Both the position numbers and the translations under genes were made by a program. Shown here one piece after another: positions 10,730 through 24,792 of a DNA stretch of 64,000 bases. Source of the DNA: Hydractinia symbiolongicarpus (Eukaryota; Cnidaria; Hydrozoa; Anthoathecata; Hydractiniidae). Location: positions 18,301,001-18,365,000 of the forward strand of contig NC_079885.1 of NCBI RefSeq assembly GCF_029227915.1, read 5' to 3'. The notes beneath the pieces were generated by a model. It made no database searches and had not been told where the DNA came from. It saw nothing but the letters and a program-made list of their open reading frames with translations. The number at the start of each line of letters is the position of its first letter. Position 1 is the stretch's first letter.

Positions 10730-11278
10730 ATCACTAGTCTAAATGAAAAAACGTGCAGGAGGCCATACGCGGGCCTATCTCTCATCTCGCTCACAGAGAC
10801 TTGGTAAGCACGGTCCACTCAATGGCTTTCCAAATGCGAAGAGTGAAGGCCGCAGACGGCAGGGGTTGAGCCAAGGGCCTTTCGGCCGTATCCCGCTCAC
10901 AAGTTTTTTTTTTTTTTTTAGCAGAATAATACATACGAGCTAATCAAAATCGGCTCGAGGAAAGAAATAAAGTTCAGAGACAACCAAAGGAGTCGAACTG
11001 CAGTAGAAACAAACTAGATGTAACGCAAGCCACTAGTACGACGTATTGCCTACAGGGACCACACTCTCCGAGACAGCGAACGCAACTTCCTAGTGATTCA
11101 CGCGAACGCACTCAACTAGGTGATGTAGATCAGAAAGGTGAAAGTCCTTGTGTCAAGTCTACACCTCACGATGCAGCACCTTTTAAGCGTCCTCTACGAA
11201 CTGACACACTGGCAAGCGGCACACCACAAGCAAAGGTTAAGTCGGCTCGAAGGCACAACAGGTCGCGCCGACTTACGA

Positions 11279-11399
11279 CAACTCTGGGCTTTCTTCAGTT
11301 CACGCACAAATCTTTCGCCTTTTACTAAAGATTTCCGTGGAGAAGGCCAAAACGATGAGTATATAGACGATTTTTCTACTGTCTCGCTTCGGCGGGACG
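11279..11399 (+). ncRNA. U5: U5 snRNA copy 17
   Basis: Array consensus in U5; the following T run is preceded by CAA instead of CAAG, a variant shared with some nearby units. Confidence 0.95.
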
Positions 11400-11948
11400 A
11401 TCACTAGTCTAAATGAAAAAACGTGCAGGAGGCCATACGCGGGCCTATCTCTCATCTCGCTCACAGAGACTTGGTAAGCACGGTCCACTCAATGGCTTTC
11501 CAAATGCGAAGAGTGAAGGCCGCAGACGGCAGGGGTTGAGCCAAGGGCCTTTCAACCGTATCCCGCTCACAATTTTTTTTTTTTTTTTTAGCAGAATATT
11601 ACATACGAGCTAATCAAAATCGGCTCGAGGAAAGAAATAAAGTTCAGAGACAACCAAAGGAGTCGAACTGCAGTAGAAACAAACTAGATGTAACGCAAGC
11701 CACTAGTACGACGTATTGCCTACAGGGACCACACTCTCCGAGACAGCGAACGCAACTTCCTAGTGATTCACGCGAACGCACTCAACTAGGTGATGTAGAT
11801 CAGAAAGGTGAAAGTCCTTGTGTCAAGTCTACACCTCACGATGCAGCACCTTTTAAGCGTCCTCTACGAACGGACACACTGGCAAGCGGCACACCACAAG
11901 CAAAGGTTAAGTCGGCTCGAAGGCACAACAGGTCGCGCCGACTTACGA

Positions 11949-12069
11949 CAACTCTGGGCTTTCTTCAGTTCACGCACAAATCTTTCGCCTTTTACTAAAG
12001 ATTTCCGTGGAGAAGGCCAAAACGATGAGTATATAGACGATTTTTCTACTGTCTCGCTTCGGCGGGACG
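11949..12069 (+). ncRNA. U5: U5 snRNA copy 18
   Basis: Array consensus. Confidence 0.95.
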
Positions 12070-12618
12070 ATCACTAGTCTAAATGAAAAAACGTGCAGGA
12101 GGCCATACGCGGGCCTATCTCTCATCTCGCTCACAGAGACTTGGTAAGCACGGTCCACTCAATGGCTTTCCAAATGCGAAGAGTGAAGGCCGCAGACGGC
12201 AGGGGTTGAGCCAAGGGCCTTTCGGCCGTATCCCGCTCACAATTTTTTTTTTTTTTTTTAGCAGAATATTACATACGAGCTAATCAAAATCGGCTCGAGG
12301 AAAGAAATAAAGTTCAGAGACAACCAAAGGAGTCGAACTGCAGTAGAAACAAACTAGATGTAACGCAAGCCACTAGTACGACGTATTGCCTACAGGGACC
12401 ACACTCTCCGAGACAGCGAACGCAACTTCCTAGTGATTCACGCGAACGCACTCAACTAGGTGATGTAGATCAGAAAGGTGAAAGTCCTTGTGTCAAGTCT
12501 ACACCTCACGATGCAGCACCTTTTAAGCGTCCTCTACGAACGGACACACTGGCAAGCGGCACACCACAAGCAAAGGTTAAGTCGGCTCGAAGGCACAACA
12601 GGTCGCGCCGACTTACGA

Positions 12619-12739
12619 CAACTCTGGGCTTTCTTCAGTTCACGCACAAATCTTTCGCCTTTTACTAAAGATTTCCGTGGAGAAGGCCAAAACGATGAGT
12701 ATATAGACGATTTTTCTACTGTCTCGCTTCGGCGGGACG
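12619..12739 (+). ncRNA. U5: U5 snRNA copy 19
   Basis: Array consensus. Confidence 0.95.
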
Positions 12740-13287
12740 ATCACTAGTCTAAATGAAAAAACGTGCAGGAGGCCATACGCGGGCCTATCTCTCATCTCGC
12801 TCACAGAGACTTGGTAAGCACGGTCCACTCAATGGCTTTCCAAATGCGAAGAGTGAAGGCCGCAGACGGCAGGGGTTGAGCCAAGGGCCTTTCGGCCGTA
12901 TCCCGCTCACAAGTTTTTTTTTTTTTTTAGCAGAATAATACATACGAGCTAATCAAAATCGGCTCGAGGAAAGAAATAAAGTTCAGAGACAACCAAAGGA
13001 GTCGAACTGCAGTAGAAACAAACTAGATGTAACGCAAGCCACTAGTACGACGTATTGCCTACAGGGACCACACTCTCCGAGACAGCGAACGCAACTTCCT
13101 AGTGATTCACGCGAACGCACTCAACTAGGTGATGTAGATCAGAAAGGTGAAAGTCCTTGTGTCAAGTCTACACCTCACGATGCAGCACCTTTTAAGCGTC
13201 CTCTACGAACGGACACACTGGCAAGCGGCACACCACAAGCAAAGGTTAAGTCGGCTCGAAGGCACAACAGGTCGCGCCGACTTACGA

Positions 13288-13408
13288 CAACTCTGGGCTT
13301 TCTTCAGTTCACGCACAAATCTTTCGCCTTTTACTAAAGATTTCCGTGGAGAAGGCCAAAACGATGAGTATATAGACGATTTTTCTACTGTCTCGCTTCG
13401 GCGGGACG
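13288..13408 (+). ncRNA. U5: U5 snRNA copy 20
   Basis: Array consensus. Confidence 0.95.
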
Positions 13409-13957
13409 ATCACTAGTCTAAATGAAAAAACGTGCAGGAGGCCATACGCGGGCCTATCTCTCATCTCGCTCACAGAGACTTGGTAAGCACGGTCCACTCA
13501 ATGGCTTTCCAAATGCGAAGAGTGAAGGCCGCAGACGGCAGGGGTTGAGCCAAGGGCCTTTCGGCCGTATCCCGCTCACAATTTTTTTTTTTTTTTTTAG
13601 CAGAATATTACATACGAGCTAATCAAAATCGGCTCGAGGAAAGAAATAAAGTTCAGAGACAACCAAAGGAGTCGAACTGCAGTAGAAACAAACTAGATGT
13701 AACGCAAGCCACTAGTACGACGTATTGCCTACAGGGACCACACTCTCCGAGACAGCGAACGCAACTTCCTAGTGATTCACGCGAACGCACTCAACTAGGT
13801 GATGTAGATCAGAAAGGTGAAAGTCCTTGTGTCAAGTCTACACCTCACGATGCAGCACCTTTTAAGCGTCCTCTACGAACGGACACACTGGCAAGCGGCA
13901 CACCACAAGCAAAGGTTAAGTCGGCTCGAAGGCACAACAGGTCGCGCCGACTTACGA

Positions 13958-14078
13958 CAACTCTGGGCTTTCTTCAGTTCACGCACAAATCTTTCGCCTT
14001 TTACTAAAGATTTCCGTGGAGAAGGCCAAAACGATGAGTATATAGACGATTTTTCTACTGTCTCGCTTCGGCGGGACG
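13958..14078 (+). ncRNA. U5: U5 snRNA copy 21
   Basis: Array consensus. Confidence 0.95.
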
Positions 14079-14626
14079 ATCACTAGTCTAAATGAAAAAA
14101 CGTGCAGGAGGCCATACGCGGGCCTATCTCTCATCTCGCTCACAGAGACTTGGTAAGCACGGTCCACTCAATGGCTTTCCAAATGCGAAGAGTGAAGGCC
14201 GCAGACGGCAGGGGTTGAGCCAAGGGCCTTTCGGCCGTATCCCGCTCACAAGTTTTTTTTTTTTTTTAGCAGAATAATACATACGAGCTAATCAAAATCG
14301 GCTCGAGGAAAGAAATAAAGTTCAGAGACAACCAAAGGAGTCGAACTGCAGTAGAAACAAACTAGATGTAACGCAAGCCACTAGTACGACGTATTGCCTA
14401 CAGGGACCACACTCTCCGAGACAGCGAACGCAACTTCCTAGTGATTCACGCGAACGCACTCAACTAGGTGATGTAGATCAGAAAGGTGAAAGTCCTTGTG
14501 TCAAGTCTACACCTCACGATGCAGCACCTTTTAAGCGTCCTCTACGAACGGACACACTGGCAAGCGGCACACCACAAGCAAAGGTTAAGTCGGCTCGAAG
14601 GCACAACAGGTCGCGCCGACTTACGA

Positions 14627-14747
14627 CAACTCTGGGCTTTCTTCAGTTCACGCACAAATCTTTCGCCTTTTACTAAAGATTTCCGTGGAGAAGGCCAAAA
14701 CGATGAGTATATAGACGATTTTTCTACTGTCTCGCTTCGGCGGGACG
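14627..14747 (+). ncRNA. U5: U5 snRNA copy 22
   Basis: Array consensus. Confidence 0.95.
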
Positions 14748-15296
14748 ATCACTAGTCTAAATGAAAAAACGTGCAGGAGGCCATACGCGGGCCTATCTCT
14801 CATCTCGCTCACAGAGACTTGGTAAGCACGGTCCACTCAATGGCTTTCCAAATGCGAAGAGTGAAGGCCGCAGACGGCAGGGGTTGAGCCAAGGGCCTTT
14901 CGGCCGTATCCCGCTCACAATTTTTTTTTTTTTTTTTAGCAGAATATTACATACGAGCTAATCAAAATCGGCTCGAGGAAAGAAATAAAGTTCAGAGACA
15001 ACCAAAGGAGTCGAACTGCAGTAGAAACAAACTAGATGTAACGCAAGCCACTAGTACGACGTATTGCCTACAGGGACCACACTCTCCGAGACAGCGAACG
15101 CAACTTCCTAGTGATTCACGCGAACGCACTCAACTAGGTGATGTAGATCAGAAAGGTGAAAGTCCTTGTGTCAAGTCTACACCTCACGATGCAGCACCTT
15201 TTAAGCGTCCTCTACGAACGGACACACTGGCAAGCGGCACACCACAAGCAAAGGTTAAGTCGGCTCGAAGGCACAACAGGTCGCGCCGACTTACGA

Positions 15297-15417
15297 CAAC
15301 TCTGGGCTTTCTTCAGTTCACGCACAAATCTTTCGCCTTTTACTAAAGATTTCCGTGGAGAAGGCCAAAACGATGAGTATATAGACGATTTTTCTACTGT
15401 CTCGCTTCGGCGGGACG
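15297..15417 (+). ncRNA. U5: U5 snRNA copy 23
   Basis: Array consensus. Confidence 0.95.
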
Positions 15418-15965
15418 ATCACTAGTCTAAATGAAAAAACGTGCAGGAGGCCATACGCGGGCCTATCTCTCATCTCGCTCACAGAGACTTGGTAAGCACG
15501 GTCCACTCAATGGCTTTCCAAATGCGAAGAGTGAAGGCCGCAGACGGCAGGGGTTGAGCCAAGGGCCTTTCGGCCGTATCCCGCTCACAAGTTTTTTTTT
15601 TTTTTTAGCAGAATAATACATACGAGCTAATCAAAATCGGCTCGAGGAAAGAAATAAAGTTCAGAGACAACCAAAGGAGTCGAACTGCAGTAGAAACAAA
15701 CTAGATGTAACGCAAGCCACTAGTACGACGTATTGCCTACAGGGACCACACTCTCCGAGACAGCGAACGCAACTTCCTAGTGATTCACGCGAACGCACTC
15801 AACTAGGTGATGTAGATCAGAAAGGTGAAAGTCCTTGTGTCAAGTCTACACCTCACGATGCAGCACCTTTTAAGCGTCCTCTACGAACGGACACACTGGC
15901 AAGCGGCACACCACAAGCAAAGGTTAAGTCGGCTCGAAGGCACAACAGGTCGCGCCGACTTACGA

Positions 15966-16086
15966 CAACTCTGGGCTTTCTTCAGTTCACGCACAATTCT
16001 TTCGCCTTTTACTAAAGATTTCCGTGGAGAAGGCCAAAACGCTGAGTATATAGACGATTTTTCTACTGTCTCGCTTCGGCGGGACG
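15966..16086 (+). ncRNA. U5: U5 snRNA copy 24, two private changes
   Basis: A15997T breaks one A-U pair in the stem below loop I; A16042C lies just before GAGU. Loop I and the Sm tract are intact. Confidence 0.88.
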
Positions 16087-16634
16087 ATCACTAGTCTAAA
16101 TGAAAAAACGTGCAGGAGGCCATACGCGGGCCTATCTCTCATCTCGCTCACAGAGACTTGGTAAGCACGGTCCACTCAATGGCTTTCCAAATGCGAAGAG
16201 TGAAGGCCGCAGACGGCAGGGGTTGAGCCAAGGGCCTTTCGGCCGTATCCCGCTCACAAGTTTTTTTTTTTTTTTAGCAGAATAATACATACGAGCTAAT
16301 CAAAATCGGCTCGAGGAAAGAAATAAAGTTCAGAGACAACCAAAGGAGTCGAACTGCAGTAGAAACAAACTAGATGTAACGCAAGCCACTAGTACGACGT
16401 ATTGCCTACAGGGACCACACTCTCCGAGACAGCGAACGCAACTTCCTAGTGATTCACGCGAACGCACTCAACTAGGTGATGTAGATCAGAAAGTTGAAAG
16501 TCCTTGTGTCAAGTCTACACCTCACGATGCAGCACCTTTTAAGCGTCCTCTACGAACGGACACACTGGCAAGCGGCACACCACAAGCAAAGGTTAAGTCG
16601 GCTCGAAGGCACAACAGGTCGCGCCGACTTACGA

Positions 16635-16755
16635 CAACTCTGGGCTTTCTTCAGTTCACGCACAAATCTTTCGCCTTTTACTAAAGATTTCCGTGGAGAA
16701 GGCCAAAACGATGAGTATATAGACGATTTTTCTACTGTCTCGCTTCGGCGGGACG
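16635..16755 (+). ncRNA. U5: U5 snRNA copy 25
   Basis: Array consensus. Confidence 0.95.
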
Positions 16756-17304
16756 ATCACTAGTCTAAATGAAAAAACGTGCAGGAGGCCATACGCGGGC
16801 CTATCTCTCATCTCGCTCACAGAGACTTGGTAAGCACGGTCCACTCAATGGCTTTCCAAATGCGAAGAGTGAAGGCCGCAGACGGCAGGGGTTGAGCCAA
16901 GGGCCTTTCGGCCGTATCCCGCTCACAAGTTTTTTTTTTTTTTTTAGCAGAATATTACATACGAGCTAATCAAAATCGGCTCGAGGAAAGAAATAAAGTT
17001 CAGAGACAACCAAAGGAGTCGAACTGCAGTAGAAACAAACTAGATGTAACGCAAGCCACTAGTACGACGTATTGCCTACAGGGACCACACTCTCCGAGAC
17101 AGCGAACGCAACTTCCTAGTGATTCACGCGAACGCACTCAACTAGGTGATGTAGATCAGAAAGGTGAAAGTCCTTGTGTCAAGTCTACACCTCACGATGC
17201 AGCACCTTTTAAGCGTCCTCTACGAACGGACACACTGGCAAGCGGCACACCACAAGCAAAGGTTAAGTCGGCTCGAAGGCACAACAGGTCGCGCCGACTT
17301 ACGA

Positions 17305-17425
17305 CAACTCTGGGCTTTCTTCAGTTCACGCACAAATCTTTCGCCTTTTACTAAAGATTTCCGTGGAGAAGGCCAAAACGATGAGTATATAGACGATTTT
17401 TCTACTGTCTCGCTTCGGCGGGACG
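17305..17425 (+). ncRNA. U5: U5 snRNA copy 26
   Basis: Array consensus. Confidence 0.95.
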
Positions 17426-17974
17426 ATCACTAGTCTAAATGAAAAAACGTGCAGGAGGCCATACGCGGGCCTATCTCTCATCTCGCTCACAGAGACTTGG
17501 TAAGCACGGTCCACTCAATGGCTTTCCAAATGCGAAGAGTGAAGGCCGCAGACGGCAGGGGTTGAGCCAAGGGCCTTTCGGTCGTATCCCGCTCACAAGT
17601 TTTTTTTTTTTTTTTAGCAGAATAATACATACGAGCTAATCAAAATCGGCTCGAGGAAAGAAATAAAGTTCAGAGACAACCAAAGGAGTCGAACTGCAGT
17701 AGAAACAAACTAGATGTAACGCAAGCCACTAGTACGACGTATTGCCTACAGGGACCACACTCTCCGAGACAGCGAACGCAACTTCCTAGTGATTCACGCG
17801 AACGCACTCAACTAGGTGATGTAGATCAGAAAGGTGAAAGTCCTTGTGTCAAGTCTACACCTCACGATGCAGCACCTTTTAAGCGTCCTCTACGAACGGA
17901 CACACTGGCAAGCGGCACACCACAAGCAAAGGTTAAGTCGGCTCGAAGGCACAACAGGTCGCGCCGACTTACGA

Positions 17975-18095
17975 CAACTCTGGGCTTTCTTCAGTTCACG
18001 CACAAATCTTTCGCCTTTTACTAAAGATTTCCGTGGAGAAGGCCAAAACGATGAGTATATAGACGATTTTTCTACTGTCTCGCTTCGGCGGGACG
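17975..18095 (+). ncRNA. U5: U5 snRNA copy 27
   Basis: Array consensus. Confidence 0.95.
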
Positions 18096-18644
18096 ATCAC
18101 TAGTCTAAATGAAAAAACGTGCAGGAGGCCATACGCGGGCCTATCTCTCATCTCGCTCACAGAGACTTGGTAAGCACGGTCCACTCAATGGCTTTCCAAA
18201 TGCGAAGAGTGAAGGCCGCAGACGGCAGGGGTTGAGCCAAGGGCCTTTCGGCCGTATCCCGCTCACAAGTTTTTTTTTTTTTTTTAGCAGAATATTACAT
18301 ACGAGCTAATCAAAATCGGCTCGAGGAAAGAAATAAAGTTCAGAGACAACCAAAGGAGTCGAACTGCAGTAGAAACAAACTAGATGTAACGCAAGCCACT
18401 AGTACGACGTATTGCCTACAGGGACCACACTCTCCGAGACAGCGAACGCAACTTCCTAGTGATTCACGCGAACGCACTCAACTAGGTGATGTAGATCAGA
18501 AAGGTGAAAGTCCTTGTGTCAAGTCTACACCTCACGATGCAGCACCTTTTAAGCGTCCTCTACGAACGGACACACTGGCAAGCGGCACACCACAAGCAAA
18601 GGTTAAGTCGGCTCGAAGGCACAACAGGTCGCGCCGACTTACGA

Positions 18645-18765
18645 CAACTCTGGGCTTTCTTCAGTTCACGCACAAATCTTTCGCCTTTTACTAAAGATTT
18701 CCGTGGAGAAGGCCAAAACGATGAGTATATAGACGATTTTTCTACTGTCTCGCTTCGGCGGGACG
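18645..18765 (+). ncRNA. U5: U5 snRNA copy 28
   Basis: Array consensus. Confidence 0.95.
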
Positions 18766-19314
18766 ATCACTAGTCTAAATGAAAAAACGTGCAGGAGGCC
18801 ATACGCGGGCCTATCTCTCATCTCGCTCACAGAGACTTGGTAAGCACGGTCCACTCAATGGCTTTCCAAATGCGAAGAGTGAAGGCCGCAGACGGCAGGG
18901 GTTGAGCCAAGGGCCTTTCGGCCGTATCCCGCTCACAAGTTTTTTTTTTTTTTTTAGCAGAATAATACATACGAGCTAATCAAAATCGGCTCGAGGAAAG
19001 AAATAAAGTTCAGAGACAACCAAAGGAGTCGAACTGCAGTAGAAACAAACTAGATGTAACGCAAGCCACTAGTACGACGTATTGCCTACAGGGACCACAC
19101 TCTCCGAGACAGCGAACGCAACTTCCTAGTGATTCACGCGAACGCACTCAACTAGGTGATGTAGATCAGAAAGGTGAAAGTCCTTGTGTCAAGTCTACAC
19201 CTCACGATGCAGCACCTTTTAAGCGTCCTCTACGAACGGACACACTGGCAAGCGGCACACCACAAGCAAAGGTTAAGTCGGCTCGAAGGCACAACAGGTC
19301 GCGCCGACTTACGA

Positions 19315-19435
19315 CAACTCTGGGCTTTCTTCAGTTCACGCACAAATCTTTCGCCTTTTACTAAAGATTTCCGTGGAGAAGGCCAAAACGATGAGTATAT
19401 AGACGATTTTTCTACTGTCTCGCTTCGGCGGGACG
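19315..19435 (+). ncRNA. U5: U5 snRNA copy 29
   Basis: Array consensus. Confidence 0.95.
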
Positions 19436-19984
19436 ATCACTAGTCTAAATGAAAAAACGTGCAGGAGGCCATACGCGGGCCTATCTCTCATCTCGCTCAC
19501 AGAGACTTGGTAAGCACGGTCCACTCAATGGCTTTCCAAATGCGAAGAGTGAAGGCCGCAGACGGCAGGGGTTGAGCCAAGGGCCTTTCGGCCGTATCCC
19601 GCTCACAAGTTTTTTTTTTTTTTTTAGCAGAATATTACATACGAGCTAATCAAAATCGGCTCGAGGAAAGAAATAAAGTTCAGAGACAACCAAAGGAGTC
19701 GAACTGCAGTAGAAACAAACTAGATGTAACGCAAGCCACTAGTACGACGTATTGCCTACAGGGACCACACTCTCCGAGACAGCGAACGCAACTTCCTAGT
19801 GATTCACGCGAACCCACTCAACTAGGTGATGTAGATCAGAAAGGTGAAAGTCCTTGTGTCAAGTCTACACCTCACGATGCAGCACCTTTTAAGCGTCCTC
19901 TACGAACGGACACACTGGCAAGCGGCACACCACAAGCAAAGGTTAAGTCGGCTCGAAGGCACAACAGGTCGCGCCGACTTACGA

Positions 19985-20105
19985 CAACTCTGGGCTTTCT
20001 TCAGTTCACGCACAAATCTTTCGCCTTTTACTAAAGATTTCCGTGGAGAAGGCCAAAACGATGAGTATATAGACGATTTTTCTACTGTCTCGCTTCGGCG
20101 GGACG
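19985..20105 (+). ncRNA. U5: U5 snRNA copy 30
   Basis: Array consensus. Confidence 0.95.
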
Positions 20106-20653
20106 ATCACTAGTCTAAATGAAAAAACGTGCAGGAGGCCATACGCGGGCCTATCTCTCATCTCGCTCACAGAGACTTGGTAAGCACGGTCCACTCAATG
20201 GCTTTCCAAATGCGAAGAGTGAAGGCCGCAGACGGCAGGGGTTGAGCCAAGGGCCTTTCGGCCGTATCCCGCTCACAAGTTTTTTTTTTTTTTTAGCAGA
20301 ATAATACATACGAGCTAATCAAAATCGGCTCGAGGAAAGAAATAAAGTTCAGAGACAACCAAAGGAGTCGAACTGCAGTAGAAACAAACTAGATGTAACG
20401 CAAGCCACTAGTACGACGTATTGCCTACAGGGACCACACTCTCCGAGACAGCGAACGCAACTTCCTAGTGATTCACGCGAACGCACTCAACTAGGTGATG
20501 TAGATCAGAAAGGTGAAAGTCCTTGTGTCAAGTCTACACCTCACGATGCAGCACCTTTTAAGCGTCCTCTACGAACGGACACACTGGCAAGCGGCACACC
20601 ACAAGCAAAGGTTAAGTCGGCTCGAAGGCACAACAGGTCGCGCCGACTTACGA

Positions 20654-20774
20654 CAACTCTGGGCTTTCTTCAGTTCACGCACAAATCTTTCGCCTTTTAC
20701 TAAAGATTTCCGTGGAGAAGGCCAAAACGATGAGTATATAGACGATTTTTCTACTGTCTCGCTTCGGCGGGACG
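20654..20774 (+). ncRNA. U5: U5 snRNA copy 31
   Basis: Array consensus. Confidence 0.95.
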
Positions 20775-21322
20775 ATCACTAGTCTAAATGAAAAAACGTG
20801 CAGGAGGCCATACGCGGGCCTATCTCTCATCTCGCTCACAGAGACTTGGTAAGCACGGTCCACTCAATGGCTTTCCAAATGCGAAGAGTGAAGGCCGCAG
20901 ACGGCAGGGGTTGAGCCAAGGGCCTTTCGGCCGTATCCCGCTCACAAGTTTTTTTTTTTTTTTAGCAGAATAATACATACGAGCTAATCAAAATCGGCTC
21001 GAGGAAAGAAATAAAGTTCAGAGACAACCAAAGGAGTCGAACTGCAGTAGAAACAAACTAGATGTAACGCAAGCCACTAGTACGACGTATTGCCTACAGG
21101 GACCACACTCTCCGAGACAGCGAACGCAACTTCCTAGTGATTCACGCGAACGCACTCAACTAGGTGATGTAGATCAGAAAGGTGAAAGTCCTTGTGTCAA
21201 GTCTACACCTCACGATGCAGCACCTTTTAAGCGTCCTCTACGAACGGACACACTGGCAAGCGGCACACCACAAGCAAAGGTTAAGTCGGCTCGAAGGCAC
21301 AACAGGTCGCGCCGACTTACGA

Positions 21323-21443
21323 CAACTCTGGGCTTTCTTCAGTTCACGCACAAATCTTTCGCCTTTTACTAAAGATTTCCGTGGAGAAGGCCAAAACGAT
21401 GAGTATATAGACGATTTTTCTACTGTCTCGCTTCGGCGGGACG
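21323..21443 (+). ncRNA. U5: U5 snRNA copy 32
   Basis: Array consensus. Confidence 0.95.
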
Positions 21444-21992
21444 ATCACTAGTCTAAATGAAAAAACGTGCAGGAGGCCATACGCGGGCCTATCTCTCATC
21501 TCGCTCACAGAGACTTGGTAAGCACGGTCCACTCAATGGCTTTTCAAATGCGAAGAGTGAAGGCCGCAGACGGCAGGGGTTGAGCCAAGGGCCTTTCGGC
21601 CGTATCCCGCTCACAAGTTTTTTTTTTTTTTTTAGCAGAATAATACATACGAGCTAATCAAAATCGGCTCGAGGAAAGAAATAAAGTTCAGAGACAACCA
21701 AAGGAGTCGAACTGCAGTAGAAACAAACTAGATGTAACGCAAGCCACTAGTACGACGTATTGCCTACAGGGACCACACTCTCCGAGACAGCGAACGCAAC
21801 TTCCTAGTGATTCACGCGAACGCACTCAACTAGGTGATGTAGATCAGAAAGGTGAAAGTCCTTGTGTCAAGTCTACACCTCACGATGCAGCACCTTTTAA
21901 GCGTCCTCTACGAACGGACACACTGGCAAGCGGCACACCACAAGCAAAGGTTAAGTCGGCTCGAAGGCACAACAGGTCGCGCCGACTTACGA

Positions 21993-22113
21993 CAACTCTG
22001 GGCTTTCTTCAGTTCACGCACAAATCTTTCGCCTTTTACTAAAGATTTCCGTGGAGAAGGCCAAAACGATGAGTATATAGACGATTTTTCTACTGTCTCG
22101 CTTCGGCGGGACG
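21993..22113 (+). ncRNA. U5: U5 snRNA copy 33
   Basis: Array consensus. Confidence 0.95.
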
Positions 22114-22662
22114 ATCACTAGTCTAAATGAAAAAACGTGCAGGAGGCCATACGCGGGCCTATCTCTCATCTCGCTCACAGAGACTTGGTAAGCACGGTCC
22201 ACTCAATGGCTTTCCAAATGCGAAGAGTGAAGGCCGCAGACGGCAGGGGTTGAGCCAAGGGCCTTTCGGCCGTATCCCGCTCACAAGTTTTTTTTTTTTT
22301 TTTAGCAGAATAATACATACGAGCTAATCAAAATCGGCTCGAGGAAAGAAATAAAGTTCAGAGACAACCAAAGGAGTCGAACTGCAGTAGAAACAAACTA
22401 GATGTAACGCAAGCCACTAGTACGACGTATTGCCTACAGGGACCACACTCTCCGAGACAGCGAACGCAACTTCCTAGTGATTCACGCGAACGCACTCAAC
22501 TAGGTGATGTAGATCAGAAAGGTGAAAGTCCTTGTGTCAAGTCTACACCTCACGATGCAGCACCTTTTAAGCGTCCTCTACGAACGGACACACTGGCAAG
22601 CGGCACACCACAAGCAAAGGTTAAGTCGGCTCGAAGGCACAACAGGTCGCGCCGACTTACGA

Positions 22663-22783
22663 CAACTCTGGGCTTTCTTCAGTTCACGCACAAATCTTTC
22701 GCCTTTTACTAAAGATTTCCGTGGAGAAGGCCAAAACGATGAGTATATAGACGATTTTTCTACTGTCTCGCTTCGGCGGGACG
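22663..22783 (+). ncRNA. U5: U5 snRNA copy 34
   Basis: Array consensus. Confidence 0.95.
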
Positions 22784-23331
22784 ATCACTAGTCTAAATGA
22801 AAAAACGTGCAGGAGGCCATACGCGGGCCTATCTCTCATCTCGCTCACAGAGACTTGGTAAGCACGGTCCACTCAATGGCTTTCCAAATGCGAAGAGTGA
22901 AGGCCGCAGACGGCAGGGGTTGAGCCAAGGGCCTTTCGGCCGTATCCCGCTCACAAGTTTTTTTTTTTTTTTAGCAGAATATTACATACGAGCTAATCAA
23001 AATCGGCTCGAGGAAAGAAATAAAGTTCAGAGACAACCAAAGGAGTCGAACTGCAGTAGAAACAAACTAGATGTAACGCAAGCCACTAGTACGACGTATT
23101 GCCTACAGGGACCACACTCTCCGAGACAGCGAACGCAACTTCCTAGTGATTCACGCGAACGCACTCAACTAGGTGATGTAGATCAGAAAGGTGAAAGTCC
23201 TTGTGTCAAGTCTACACCTCACGATGCAGCACCTTTTAAGCGTCCTCTACGAACGGACACACTGGCAAGCGGCACACCACAAGCAAAGGTTAAGTCGGCT
23301 CGAAGGCACAACAGGTCGCGCCGACTTACGA

Positions 23332-23452
23332 CAACTCTGGGCTTTCTTCAGTTCACGCACAAATCTTTCGCCTTTTACTAAAGATTTCCGTGGAGAAGGC
23401 CAAAACGATGAGTATATAGACGATTTTTCTACTGTCTCGCTTCGGCGGGACG
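23332..23452 (+). ncRNA. U5: U5 snRNA copy 35
   Basis: Array consensus. Confidence 0.95.
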
Positions 23453-24001
23453 ATCACTAGTCTAAATGAAAAAACGTGCAGGAGGCCATACGCGGGCCTA
23501 TCTCTCATCTCGCTCACAGAGACTTGGTAAGCACGGTCCACTCAATGGCTTTCCAAATGCGAAGAGTGAAGGCCGCAGACGGCAGGGGTTGAGCCAAGGG
23601 CCTTTCGGCCGTATCCCGCTCACAAGTTTTTTTTTTTTTTTTAGCAGAATAATACATACGAGCTAATCAAAATCGGCTCGAGGAAAGAAATAAAGTTCAG
23701 AGACAACCAAAGGAGTCGAACTGCAGTAGAAACAAACTAGATGTAACGCAAGCCACTAGTACGACGTATTGCCTACAGGGACCACACTCTCCGAGACAGC
23801 GAACGCAACTTCCTAGTGATTCACGCGAACGCACTCAACTAGGTGATGTAGATCAGAAAGGTGAAAGTCCTTGTGTCAAGTCTACACCTCACGATGCAGC
23901 ACCTTTTAAGCGTCCTCTACGAACGGACACACTGGCAAGCGGCACACCACAAGCAAAGGTTAAGTCGGCTCGAAGGCACAACAGGTCGCGCCGACTTACG
24001 A

Positions 24002-24122
24002 CAACTCTGGGCTTTCTTCAGTTCACGCACAAATCTTTCGCCTTTTACTAAAGATTTCCGTGGAGAAGGCCAAAACGATGAGTATATAGACGATTTTTCT
24101 ACTGTCTCGCTTCGGCGGGACG
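24002..24122 (+). ncRNA. U5: U5 snRNA copy 36
   Basis: Array consensus. Confidence 0.95.
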
Positions 24123-24671
24123 ATCACTAGTCTAAATGAAAAAACGTGCAGGAGGCCATACGCGGGCCTATCTCTCATCTCGCTCACAGAGACTTGGTAA
24201 GCACGGTCCACTCAATGGCTTTCCAAATGCGAAGAGTGAAGGCCGCAGACGGCAGGGGTTGAGCCAAGGGCCTTTCGGCCGTATCCCGCTCACAAGTTTT
24301 TTTTTTTTTTTTAGCAGAATAATACATACGAGCTAATCAAAATCGGCTCGAGGAAAGAAATAAAGTTCAGAGACAACCAAAGGAGTCGAACTGCAGTAGA
24401 AACAAACTAGATGTAACGCAAGCCACTAGTACGACGTATTGCCTACAGGGACCACACTCTCCGAGACAGCGAACGCAACTTCCTAGTGATTCACGCGAAC
24501 GCACTCAACTAGGTGATGTAGATCAGAAAGGTGAAAGTCCTTGTGTCAAGTCTACACCTCACGATGCAGCACCTTTTAAGCGTCCTCTACGAACGGACAC
24601 ACTGGCAAGCGGCACACCACAAGCAAAGGTTAAGTCGGCTCGAAGGCACAACAGGTCGCGCCGACTTACGA

Positions 24672-24792
24672 CAACTCTGGGCTTTCTTCAGTTCACGCAC
24701 AAATCTTTCGCCTTTTACTAAAGATTTCCGTGGAGAAGGCCAAAACGATGAGTATATAGACGATTTTTCTACTGTCTCGCTTCGGCGGGACG
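24672..24792 (+). ncRNA. U5: U5 snRNA copy 37
   Basis: Array consensus. Confidence 0.95.
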